Shown piece after piece: positions 6,485-13,873 of a DNA stretch of 16,873 bases; the first letter of the stretch is position 1, and each line of letters opens with the position of its first letter. This stretch comes from JBBRHH01 sp038222915. GTDB lineage: Bacteria; Planctomycetota; Phycisphaerae; Tepidisphaerales; Tepidisphaeraceae. Location: NCBI GenBank assembly GCA_038222915.1, contig JBBRHH010000056.1, forward strand, positions 1 through 16,873. Reading direction: 5' to 3'. A program made the position numbers and the translations under genes. The notes under the pieces were generated by a model. It was not told the DNA's origin. It saw only the letters and a list, made by a program, of their open reading frames with translations, and did no database searches.

Positions 6485-6883
6485 ATGAACACCACCGTCA
6501 CAGCCCTCGCCCTTCTCACCCTCGCCCTCACTGCCCTGCCGGCCTTCGCCGCCGAGCCGGCCCCGGCCGAAAGTGGTAAAACGCTCTACCATGTCGTCTC
6601 CCTGAAATTTAAACCGGAGGCCACCAAGGATCAGATCAAGGCGGTTGAGGATGCTTTTGCCGCTCTCAAAACCAAGATCCCTGGCATCACCTCTCTCAAC
6701 TGGGGCACTAATGTGAGCCCGGAAAAGCATGACAAGGGGTTCACTCACTGTTTTGTCCTGACCTTTGCCAGCGCGGCCGACCGGGACGGATACCTGGTTC
6801 ATGCCGATCATAAGGCCTTTGGCGGCCTGCTCGGACCGATCATGGCCGACGTGACGGTCCTCGATTTCTGGGCTAACAAATAG
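6485..6883 (+). CDS. secreted Dabb (stress-responsive A/B barrel) domain protein
   Basis: The 132-residue product begins with a clear Sec signal peptide, 22 residues ending PAFA before AEPAPAE. A Dabb domain (PF07876) fills the rest: YHVVSLKFKPEATKDQIKAV (35-54), the helix AALKTKIPGI, GFTHCFVLTFASAADRDGY and HADHKAF, then VLDFWANK at the end. Dabb domains form dimeric alpha+beta barrels; a few are enzymes, and most, including this type, have no assigned reaction. GGAG (6472-6475) lies 9 bases before the ATG. The gene is divergent from the nucleotidyltransferase block. No terminator separates it from the cytochrome-domain gene, but a promoter does, so cotranscription is possible rather than required. 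Confidence 0.9.
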   Translation: MNTTVTALALLTLALTALPAFAAEPAPAESGKTLYHVVSLKFKPEATKDQIKAVEDAFAALKTKIPGITSLNWGTNVSPEKHDKGFTHCFVLTFASAADRDGYLVHADHKAFGGLLGPIMADVTVLDFWANK

Positions 6884-6906
6884 CCGCAACATGTGTTCCG
6901 CGCGTC

Positions 6907-6915
6907 TGGTATAAT
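6907..6915 (+). promoter_or_regulatory. extended -10 promoter of the PSCyt1/DUF1549 gene
   Basis: TGGTATAAT is a perfect -10 with the extended TGn element, which can compensate for the absence of a recognisable -35. Initiation near 6922 leaves about 25 bases of leader before the ATG at 6947. Confidence 0.6.
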
Positions 6916-6946
6916 TTCCAACGCACGTCGGCGACCGTTTTTGAAC

Positions 6947-9457
6947 ATGCACCACACCCGCAACAGGCCGTGGTCAATCTCGCTGCATCTCCTGCGGCTG
7001 CTCTGTTTTTTCGCTCTGATCTCGCCCGCCTACGCCGCCGACGTCCAGCCGCCCGCCTCCCCCGAGCGCATCAAATTCTTCGAAAACAAGGTTCGGCCGC
7101 TCTTGGCTGACAACTGCTTCTCCTGCCACGCGGAAAAGAAGCAGAAAGGGCAGCTCCGTCTCGACTCCCTTGAAGCTGTTCTGAAGGGCGGCAAGAACGG
7201 CGTTGTTATGACGCCGGGAAAACCCGAATCGTCCAGGTTGATTACGGCCATCAACTACAAGGACGAAGACCTTCAAATGCCGCCCGACGGCCAGCTTGCC
7301 GCCGAGCAAATCCAGATTCTCACCGACTGGATCAAGATGGGCGCCCCCTGGTCCGACACCCCCACCGCCACCACGCCTCTTAAAGGCAAGCACCGCACGA
7401 TCAACGATGCCGATCGCGCGTTCTGGTCGTTTCAGCCCGTGAAAAATCCCTCGGTGCCCTCCGTTCCAGACCAAGCGAGTTGGTGCAAGACGCCCGTCGA
7501 CAATTTCATCCTTGCCAAGCTAGAGGCCGAATCCCTAACCCCGGCGCCCGAAGCCGAGCGGATCGCTCTTATCCGCCGAGCCACCTTTGACTTGCACGGC
7601 CTTCCCCCTACGCCCGAAGAAGTCGACGCGTTCGTCAACGACGCATCCCCCGCCGCCTACGACAAGCTGATCGACCGCCTCCTCGCCAGTCCGCGCTACG
7701 GCGAACACTGGGCACGCCACTGGCTGGATGTCGTGCGCTATGCCGAATCGGATGGGTTCAAGCAGGACGCGTATCGCCCCAATGCATGGCGCTACCGCGA
7801 TTATGTCGTCAAAGCTTTCAACGACGACAAGCCGTACGATCGCTTCGTTCGCGAGCAGCTCGCCGGCGATGAAATCGCGCCCAACGAGCCGGACGTGATC
7901 GTCGCCACCGGCTATCTCCGGCACGGCGGCTACGAATACAACCAGCGCGACGTTCCCAAGCAGTGGCAGCAGATTCTGGATGATGTGACGGACGTGACCG
8001 GCGACGCCTTCCTTGGCCTGAGCATGGGCTGCGCCCGCTGCCACGATCACAAGTTCGACCCGATCCTCCAAGCCGACTATTACCGCCTGCAATCCTTCCT
8101 CGCGCCGATGGTTCAGCGCGACGACGTGCCGCTCGCCACGGAAACGCAGAAAGCCGATCACGCCGCGAAAATGGACGTCTGGCTGGCCACGGCTGCACCG
8201 ATCCAGGAACAGATCAAAGCCATTGAAAGATCCGCCTTTGAGAAAAACACCGCGGCGTTTATCAAGAAGTTCCCGCCGGAGATGCAGGCGATCATCCACA
8301 AGCCCGCGGCCGAGCGCAGCCCGCTCGAAGAGCAGTGGGCCGAGCTTGCCATTCGTCAAATCAATGACCAGACTGAGAACCCCCAGCCCAAGCTCCCGGC
8401 CGCCGAGCAGGAGAAATACTCAGCGCTCAAGAAACAGTTAACCGAGCTTGAAGCCGAGCGACCCAAGCCCCTCGCGCAAGGCCTGCTTGTCAGCGACGTG
8501 GGGACGACTCCGCCGCAAGTTGTCCTCCCCAACGACCCCGCGCACCCGCTCGAACCCAAATACCTCAGCGTCCTTGAAAACCAGAACCTCGTCCTCCCCG
8601 TCATCACCCCCACCGCCACGACGACCGGCCGCCGTACCGCCCTCGCCAACTGGCTCACCCAGCCGGACCACCCCCTCACCACCCGCGTCATCGTCAACCG
8701 CATCTGGCAATATCATTTTGGCAAAGGCCTCGTCGCCACCAGCAGCGATTTCGGCCGACTCGGCTCGCCTCCCTCGCACCCCGACCTGCTCGACTACCTC
8801 GCCCATCGCTTCGTTGAAACTGACTGGAGCATCAAACAGATGCAACGGCTGATCATGACCTCGGCCACCTATCGCCAGTCGGCCTTACGTCCCATGCCCG
8901 AACAGGCTCGCGTGAAGGACCCGGAAAATCGCTGGCTCTGGCGCATGAACTCCCGCCGGCTCGACGCCGAGCAGGTGCGCGATTCGATCCTCGCCGCCTC
9001 CGGCGAACTCAAGCTCGGCACCGGCGGCCCGGGCTCCGACCTCAACGACACCCGCCGCACCATCTATACCAAAACCACTAGAAACAACCGCGACCCGCTC
9101 CTCGACGTCTTCGACGCCCCCGAATCTTACGGCAGCATTCCCGCCCGCAATGTCACCACTACTGCCACCCAGGCCCTTTTCATGATGAACGCGAATTGGC
9201 CGCTCAAGCGCGCAAGCGCCCTTGCCGCCCGCGTTCAGCACGAAGCCTTGAGCGCGGACCCTGCCGCCGTGGTCACTGCCGCTTATCGCCACGCGTTTGG
9301 CCGAGTCCCCAGCGCCACCGAAACCGAAGCCGCCCTCACATTTCTCCAGTCCCGGCACAGTAAATCCCCGGCCACCCAGCCCACCGACACCGAGCCCGGC
9401 CTCATCGACTTCTGTCACGCCCTGCTAAACTCCAACGAATTCATTTACGTCGATTGA
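6947..9457 (+). CDS. secreted PSCyt1-DUF1549-DUF1553 (PSD1) protein
   Basis: This is an 836-residue planctomycete-type exported protein. ATG 6947 begins a signal peptide cleaved near SPAYA-A (30-31); the longer frame from 6893 would precede the promoter. A c-type cytochrome domain (PSCyt1, ~40-135) has CFSCH (57-61), which spells CxxCH, and QMPP with M111 as probable distal ligand. DUF1549 (~180-390) contains WLDVVRYAESDG and the signature GCARCHDHKFDP (361-372), a second CxxCH. A charged, helical linker (~400-510) follows. DUF1553 (~560-815) contains RRTALANWLTQPDHPLTTRV and NRIWQYHFGKG. Such proteins are paired with DUF1501 proteins in large planctomycete paralogous families, often near polysaccharide-degrading genes. 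Their reaction is unproven; redox chemistry on polymers at the cell surface is a hypothesis. The gene ends one base before the DUF1501 start. Confidence 0.95.
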   Translation: MHHTRNRPWSISLHLLRLLCFFALISPAYAADVQPPASPERIKFFENKVRPLLADNCFSCHAEKKQKGQLRLDSLEAVLKGGKNGVVMTPGKPESSRLITAINYKDEDLQMPPDGQLAAEQIQILTDWIKMGAPWSDTPTATTPLKGKHRTINDADRAFWSFQPVKNPSVPSVPDQASWCKTPVDNFILAKLEAESLTPAPEAERIALIRRATFDLHGLPPTPEEVDAFVNDASPAAYDKLIDRLLASPRYGEHWARHWLDVVRYAESDGFKQDAYRPNAWRYRDYVVKAFNDDKPYDRFVREQLAGDEIAPNEPDVIVATGYLRHGGYEYNQRDVPKQWQQILDDVTDVTGDAFLGLSMGCARCHDHKFDPILQADYYRLQSFLAPMVQRDDVPLATETQKADHAAKMDVWLATAAPIQEQIKAIERSAFEKNTAAFIKKFPPEMQAIIHKPAAERSPLEEQWAELAIRQINDQTENPQPKLPAAEQEKYSALKKQLTELEAERPKPLAQGLLVSDVGTTPPQVVLPNDPAHPLEPKYLSVLENQNLVLPVITPTATTTGRRTALANWLTQPDHPLTTRVIVNRIWQYHFGKGLVATSSDFGRLGSPPSHPDLLDYLAHRFVETDWSIKQMQRLIMTSATYRQSALRPMPEQARVKDPENRWLWRMNSRRLDAEQVRDSILAASGELKLGTGGPGSDLNDTRRTIYTKTTRNNRDPLLDVFDAPESYGSIPARNVTTTATQALFMMNANWPLKRASALAARVQHEALSADPAAVVTAAYRHAFGRVPSATETEAALTFLQSRHSKSPATQPTDTEPGLIDFCHALLNSNEFIYVD

Positions 9458-9458
9458 A

Positions 9459-10916
9459 ATGCCCAGCAACCGCACTTCCATCCCTGGCCTCCCCCACCAC
9501 CAGCACCCCACCTCGCGCCGTGAATTCCTTGCCAAAGCCGGCGGCGGCTTCGGCGCCCTCGCCATGGCCTACCTTCTGGGCGGTCATCCCCTCAGCGCCC
9601 AACCCACGACGGGTCCCTCACCCCTTGCGCCCAAGCTCTCCCCGTTCCCCGCCACCGCCAAAAGCGTCATCTTCCTCTTCATGGAAGGCGGCCCAAGCCA
9701 CATCGATCTCTTCGATCCCAAGCCCACCCTGAACCGCCTCGCTGGCCAGCCCATTCCCGCCAGCTTCGGCAAAGTCATCACCGCCATGGGCGAAGTCGGC
9801 TCGCCGCTCCTCGCCTCTAAGCGAACGTTTAAGCAGCACGGCAAGAGCGGCATCTGGCTCTCCGACTGGCTGCCGCATCTGTCCGAGGTCGTCGACGATA
9901 TCGCGGTGATTCGCTCCTGCGTCGCCGACGGCATCAACCATTCCGGCGGCGTCTGCCAGATGAACACCGGTGCAGTCCTCGCCGGCCGACCCTCGCTCGG
10001 CTCCTGGGTTTCGTATGGGCTTGGCTCGGAGAATCAAAATCTCCCCGCGTTCGTCGTCCTCACCGACACCGGCGGCCAACCCATCAACGGCCCGCGCATG
10101 TGGGGCAGCGGCTTCATGCCCGCCGTCTACCAGGGCACCAAGCTCCAGGGCGGCGCAGAACCCATCGCCAACCTGCGAACGCCGGCCAACGTCGGCGACG
10201 ACCGCCAGCGCGCCAAGCTCAACTTCCTCGAACAGCTCAACCGCCAGCACGCTGAAACCCACCCCGAGCAGTCGGAGCTCGACGCCAGAATCCGCAGCTA
10301 CGAATTGGCATTCCGCATGCAGGCCCAAGCGCCCGAAGCCGTCGATCTCAATCAGGAATCCCTCGAAACCTGGGAGCTCTACGGCATGGACAACAAGACC
10401 ACCGAATCCTTCGGCCGCAACTGCCTCCTCGCCCGCCGACTTGTGGAACGTGGCGTCCGCTTCGTCCAGCTCTACCACGGCACCGGCAGCAAATGGGACG
10501 CCCACTCCGGCCTTGAAGGCAACCATTCCGGCCTCTGCGCGCAGATGGACAAACCCGTCGCCGGCCTTTTGCGAGATTTAAAGCGGCGGGGCCTCCTCGA
10601 CGAAACACTGGTCATCTGGGGCGGTGAGTTCGGCCGAACTCCCATGAGCGAAAAAGGCGACGGCCGCGACCACAACCCCTATGGCTTCTCCATGTGGATG
10701 GCCGGCGGCGGCGTCAAAGGCGGGCAAACCATCGGCGCAACCGATGAAGTAGGCCTCCACGCCGTCGAAACCCGACTCCACGTTCACGACCTCCACGCCA
10801 CCATCCTCTATCTCCTGGGCGTAGACCATTCCAAACTCGTCTACTTCCACAAAGGCCGTCCCGAACGCCCTACGATCAACGAAGGCGAAGCCTACCGCCA
10901 GATCGTCCGTGCCTGA
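9459..10916 (+). CDS. Tat-exported DUF1501 protein (sulfatase-like fold)
   Basis: The 485-residue product has a twin-arginine signal, SRREFLAK (19-26), followed by a small-residue hydrophobic stretch to about residue 47. The body is DUF1501 (PF07394), related to the alkaline phosphatase/sulfatase superfamily: FLFMEGGPSHIDLFDPKP near 71-88, HSGGVCQMNTG, VWGGEFGRTP, GRDHNPYGFSMWMAGGG, and HDLHATILYLLGVDH near the C-terminus. Conserved Asp and His in these motifs resemble the metal site of that superfamily, but catalysis has not been shown for the family. The start lies one base after the PSCyt1/DUF1549 stop, with no separate Shine-Dalgarno, so translation is coupled. The pair forms the canonical two-gene planctomycete unit, here preceded by a secreted Dabb protein. 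Confidence 0.95.
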   Translation: MPSNRTSIPGLPHHQHPTSRREFLAKAGGGFGALAMAYLLGGHPLSAQPTTGPSPLAPKLSPFPATAKSVIFLFMEGGPSHIDLFDPKPTLNRLAGQPIPASFGKVITAMGEVGSPLLASKRTFKQHGKSGIWLSDWLPHLSEVVDDIAVIRSCVADGINHSGGVCQMNTGAVLAGRPSLGSWVSYGLGSENQNLPAFVVLTDTGGQPINGPRMWGSGFMPAVYQGTKLQGGAEPIANLRTPANVGDDRQRAKLNFLEQLNRQHAETHPEQSELDARIRSYELAFRMQAQAPEAVDLNQESLETWELYGMDNKTTESFGRNCLLARRLVERGVRFVQLYHGTGSKWDAHSGLEGNHSGLCAQMDKPVAGLLRDLKRRGLLDETLVIWGGEFGRTPMSEKGDGRDHNPYGFSMWMAGGGVKGGQTIGATDEVGLHAVETRLHVHDLHATILYLLGVDHSKLVYFHKGRPERPTINEGEAYRQIVRA

Positions 10917-10929
10917 CTACAACAAAGCA

Positions 10930-10955
10930 GCCCGGAAACCTGAAAGTTCCCGGGC
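10930..10955 (-). terminator. hairpin between convergent genes, probable weak terminator
   Basis: A 10-bp stem with one A-C mismatch (GCCCGGAAAC at 10930-10939, GTTCCCGGGC at 10946-10955) has a six-base loop. Read on the minus strand it is followed by TGCTTTGTTG, a poor but T-rich tail. The plus side has no T-run. It lies between the ends of the DUF1501 gene and the minus-strand gene ending at 10998. Confidence 0.5.
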
Positions 10956-10997
10956 CGCGATCATTCGATTCAATCTCTACTAATTCTTACGCAGGGC

Positions 10998-11987
10998 TCA
11001 TTGCGGAGCCGGAACATGCTTGGGTGCGTTGCCTTGCCCAGGTCCAGGCCGCGGGCCTGCTGCTCCGGCAAAACCGGCCAGCATCTGCGCCATCGGAGCA
11101 ATCGTCTTTCCGTCGATGCCCATGGTGATCTTGCTTCCGGCTTTCGTCGGCTTCAGTGCATCCAGGAGCGGCACCGCCATCGCGAAGAGCGGGTTTTCCT
11201 TTGTCTTGTCCAACGCTTCCTTCAGGCCTGCGTTGATCTGATCCATCAGCTTCGTCGCCGATGCATCGTCCGACGCCTGCACGCCGATACCCAATGCCGG
11301 CGCATCGCCCAGCGTCACCGACAGCGTAACCCACTTGGCATTGATGAATGCCGCCGCCGCTTCAGCCGCCGGGGCGGGCATGTCCTGCTTCTCGGCAAGT
11401 TCCGCCGTCAACTGCGCCCGCGCACCTTCCGTCGGTGCAAACGCGATAACAATTGCCTTGTCGCCCGCGTCGGTCACCGCCGCCGCCAGCGCCTTGGCCT
11501 GCGTGTCCGAGGCCTTGGTCGGAAGGTCTTCACCCTTCTTGTGCATGACCAGGAAGTTCCCCGACTTCTCGAAAACCGCATCCGCGGCCTCCGAATCCTT
11601 CATGTCCGCGGTCATCGCCTTCTGTATGGCCGCCGCGTCCGAACCCGGCTTCATCTGGATGTAGGCCGCCATTCTCGGCTCATCACCCTTCTTCGCCGCC
11701 GATCCCACCACCATCGTCATCGACTGCGCGCCGCTCTTGATGACCTCATCATATTTGTCGCTGAACTTCTTGATTCCCTCATCCGCCACCCCGGCCTGTG
11801 CGCCAAGGATCGCCTTAACCGAGGCCTTGACCGACGCGGGATCAAACTTCGCGGTGTTGAAATGGATCACCGCAATGCTGTCATCGCCAATCGCGGTCCC
11901 CGGCAACGCCGGAAACTCCGCGCGGGCCTTTACGCTCACAATTGACAGCACCGCCATCAATGCGATTGAAACTCGTTTACGAAACAT
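10998..11987 (-). CDS. secreted hypothetical protein, alanine-rich
   Basis: The 329-residue product starts at ATG 11987, with GGAGG five bases upstream; the frame is open to 12074, but the preceding residues do not fit a signal peptide. MFRKRVSIALMAVLSIVSVKARA is a Sec signal. The mature protein is rich in Ala, Lys and Asp, lacks cysteine, and opens with a strand-like IAVIHFNTAKFD. Two similar-looking halves, each mixing amphipathic helices (ASVKASVKAILG, ATKLMDQINAGLKEAL) with strands, hint at a duplicated alpha/beta fold. The C-terminus is a Pro/Gly tail (PRPGPGQGNAPKHVPAPQ). I recognise no family or active site. A possible promoter, TTCCGT-17-TATTCT, has its -10 at 12060-12055 on the minus strand. 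Confidence 0.75.
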   Translation of the reverse strand: MFRKRVSIALMAVLSIVSVKARAEFPALPGTAIGDDSIAVIHFNTAKFDPASVKASVKAILGAQAGVADEGIKKFSDKYDEVIKSGAQSMTMVVGSAAKKGDEPRMAAYIQMKPGSDAAAIQKAMTADMKDSEAADAVFEKSGNFLVMHKKGEDLPTKASDTQAKALAAAVTDAGDKAIVIAFAPTEGARAQLTAELAEKQDMPAPAAEAAAAFINAKWVTLSVTLGDAPALGIGVQASDDASATKLMDQINAGLKEALDKTKENPLFAMAVPLLDALKPTKAGSKITMGIDGKTIAPMAQMLAGFAGAAGPRPGPGQGNAPKHVPAPQ

Positions 11988-12160
11988 GCAAACCTCCAAC
12001 ATTCTTTTTCGCCAGACTGCTCCAGCACACGCCGGAGTCGGAATCATCGTCGAGAGAATACCGCATGCCGCCACGCCACGGAAGGCGCAATCGGCCGCGT
12101 AACTTATCGCCTGTTGCGTCCGAGACTGTTACACAATCCGCGAATCTTTTGCCCAAATCG

Positions 12161-12424
12161 TCAAATCACCGCCTGCACAATCCACCAGATCAGCCCAGCC
12201 GCCAAAAGCACCCCAAACACCACGCTCAATATGACAATCCAGCCCGGCGACTGCTCATCCTCATCCCACGCAATGTATTTCCCGCATCCCGGACAGCAGA
12301 CCGATCCTTCCATCACCGGCTTGCGGCACTTGGGACACGTCACCGTGTGCGTCAGGTCGATCGGGCTCTGATCGCTCGCATCCGGAAACTCATTCATGTG
12401 CATGTCGTCGTGATCGTACGGCAT
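12161..12424 (-). CDS. small zinc-ribbon single-pass membrane protein
   Basis: The 87-residue product has a zinc ribbon, CPKC (C30, C33) and CCPGC (C43/C44, C47), an acidic linker (WDEDEQSP) and one transmembrane helix at about 62-84 ending the protein. It looks like a C-terminally anchored protein with a cytoplasmic metal-binding head (inference). I chose ATG 12424; a GTG at 12448 in frame has no ribosome site, and 12424 has only a weak GGGAA. No function is known to me. It reads away from the TATAAT-driven gene at 12521, and the shared intergenic core AGTATAAT gives TATACT on this strand, a possible divergent promoter. It is followed after 173 bases by the secreted hypothetical gene on the same strand. 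Confidence 0.65.
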   Translation of the reverse strand: MPYDHDDMHMNEFPDASDQSPIDLTHTVTCPKCRKPVMEGSVCCPGCGKYIAWDEDEQSPGWIVILSVVFGVLLAAGLIWWIVQAVI

Positions 12425-12470
12425 CGCGGTTCCCACGGTTGCAGCCACTGGAGCGTCTTACTTCATTGAG

Positions 12471-12476
12471 TATAAT
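12471..12476 (+). promoter_or_regulatory. -10 box for the CsgG-like gene, possibly bidirectional
   Basis: This is a perfect TATAAT with no convincing -35. Initiation near 12483 gives a leader of about 38 bases to ATG 12521. On the minus strand the overlapping bases 12474-12469 read TATACT, pointing toward the zinc-ribbon gene at 12424. Confidence 0.5.
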
Positions 12477-12520
12477 CGCCAACCTCCGGGCAACTCCAAT
12501 CAGCGATCGGCCAGGCAACC

Positions 12521-13846
12521 ATGCAAGCGTCCCACATCATGCGCCTCCTCTACACCGCCGTCGTGGTTGCGCTCTGCTCCAGCGCCGCGCCCACCACCAA
12601 ACCCGCTCCATCCAGAAAGCCCGTCGCCAGCGTCCTTCTCGACCCCAGGCTCTCCTCCACTCCCGACGCATCGCTCTTCGAAGAGCAAGTCACCCACATC
12701 GACACCGCCACCCTCGTTGAGCGCACCGACGTCGACAAAGTCCTGCAGGAACAACAACTCCAGGCCCTCTTCAGCCCCGACTCTACCGCTCAACGCGCGA
12801 AGATCGGCAACCTCCTCAAGGCCGACGTACTCGCCCTCCTGCACCCCGCGAAAATCAACGACAACCCGGCCATCGAAATCATCCTCTGCGAAACGCGCCA
12901 GGGCCTCCGCATCCACCGCAACACCATTCCCCTCACCAAAGACGGCGTCGCCGATGCCAACGCCCTCGTCGACGCCTTCCAGGCCGGCCTCCGCCGTTTC
13001 CAACAGCCCATCACCGCCCTCGTCGCCGTGCCACCCTTGCTCAGCAAAGACCTCAGCTTCGAGTTCGAGTCCAACCAGTCCGCCTATCAGAAACTCCTCG
13101 AGCAATCCCTCACCCGCCACGCCGGCCTGCTCCTGATCGAACTGGACGAAGCCCGCGCCATCACCGACGAACTCTCCCTCACCACCGGCGACATCAGCCG
13201 CAAGCTCCCCCTCTACTTCACCGGCGACTTCCGCAACGAGACCGCCAACGGCGTCACCACTGTCACTATCACCCTGACGCTCAAACAAGGGAAAAAAACC
13301 CTCGACACCAAATCCGAATCCGAAATCCCCCTCGCCAAAGCCCCGGCCTTCATCCAATCCACCGCCGACGCCCTTCTCATCAAAGCGACCGGCGAAAAGG
13401 CCCTCGCCCCCGTCGACCCTGCCGCCGAATCCGCCCAGCTCAATGATCGCGCCATGCAGTTCTACCGCATTGGCAACTACCGTGAGGCTCTCGCACTCAG
13501 CGAAGCCAGCCTTCTACTCAACCCCCAGCAACTGGATATCCACTATCGCGCCGCCGAGTGCATCCGCCGCGTCATCGGTCGCGCACCGGTTCCCGCCTCC
13601 GACCGTGAAACACTTTCACGACTTTGGCGCAACGGCATGAACCACGCCGTCGTCTTCGCCGCCAGCACACCCATCGTTTCCGACAAGAACTCTCTCGTCC
13701 CCCTCACATTCTCCGCTCCGACGACCGGCCTGTTGATCACCCCCGATGAACTGCGCGAATATGTCTTCCGCATCTTCCGCGCCAAATCCGCCGCCAAAGT
13801 CCACGACGCCACACCATCGACCTTCGCAGATTGCCCGGTCTGGTAG
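12521..13846 (+). CDS. secreted CsgG-like and TPR protein, probably truncated by TAG
   Basis: The 441-residue product has a signal sequence (MRLLYTAVVVALCSSAA; starts at 12521 or 12539 are both possible, neither with a strong ribosome site). Residues ~36-108 resemble CsgG/TolB-like N-terminal modules: LLDPRLSS, then TLVERTDVDKVLQEQQL and IGNLLKADVLALL, as in lipoprotein-type proteins that build a name-tagged score of components. Strand-rich ~175-290 looks like a second copy of that fold (GLLLIELDEARAITDEL). A TPR-like helical pair follows (305-350, NYREALALSEASLLLNPQQ). The protein ends abruptly in a helical region at W441 with TAG. The same frame then continues without another stop for 463 codons, so the true gene is probably 904 codons long. 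Function unknown; an extracytoplasmic place is inferred. Confidence 0.75.
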   Translation: MQASHIMRLLYTAVVVALCSSAAPTTKPAPSRKPVASVLLDPRLSSTPDASLFEEQVTHIDTATLVERTDVDKVLQEQQLQALFSPDSTAQRAKIGNLLKADVLALLHPAKINDNPAIEIILCETRQGLRIHRNTIPLTKDGVADANALVDAFQAGLRRFQQPITALVAVPPLLSKDLSFEFESNQSAYQKLLEQSLTRHAGLLLIELDEARAITDELSLTTGDISRKLPLYFTGDFRNETANGVTTVTITLTLKQGKKTLDTKSESEIPLAKAPAFIQSTADALLIKATGEKALAPVDPAAESAQLNDRAMQFYRIGNYREALALSEASLLLNPQQLDIHYRAAECIRRVIGRAPVPASDRETLSRLWRNGMNHAVVFAASTPIVSDKNSLVPLTFSAPTTGLLITPDELREYVFRIFRAKSAAKVHDATPSTFADCPVW

Positions 13847-13873
13847 GTCACGAAAGGAAAACTGGCCCAGGCG

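Noticed and set aside
7535..8359. Minus-strand open frame of 274 residues inside the PSCyt1/DUF1549 gene
   Set aside because: It is a shadow of a high-GC gene with clear domains on the plus strand.
13844..13846. TAG as a pyrrolysine codon
   Set aside because: No pyl genes or supporting context are visible, and a nonsense change or sequence error is far simpler.
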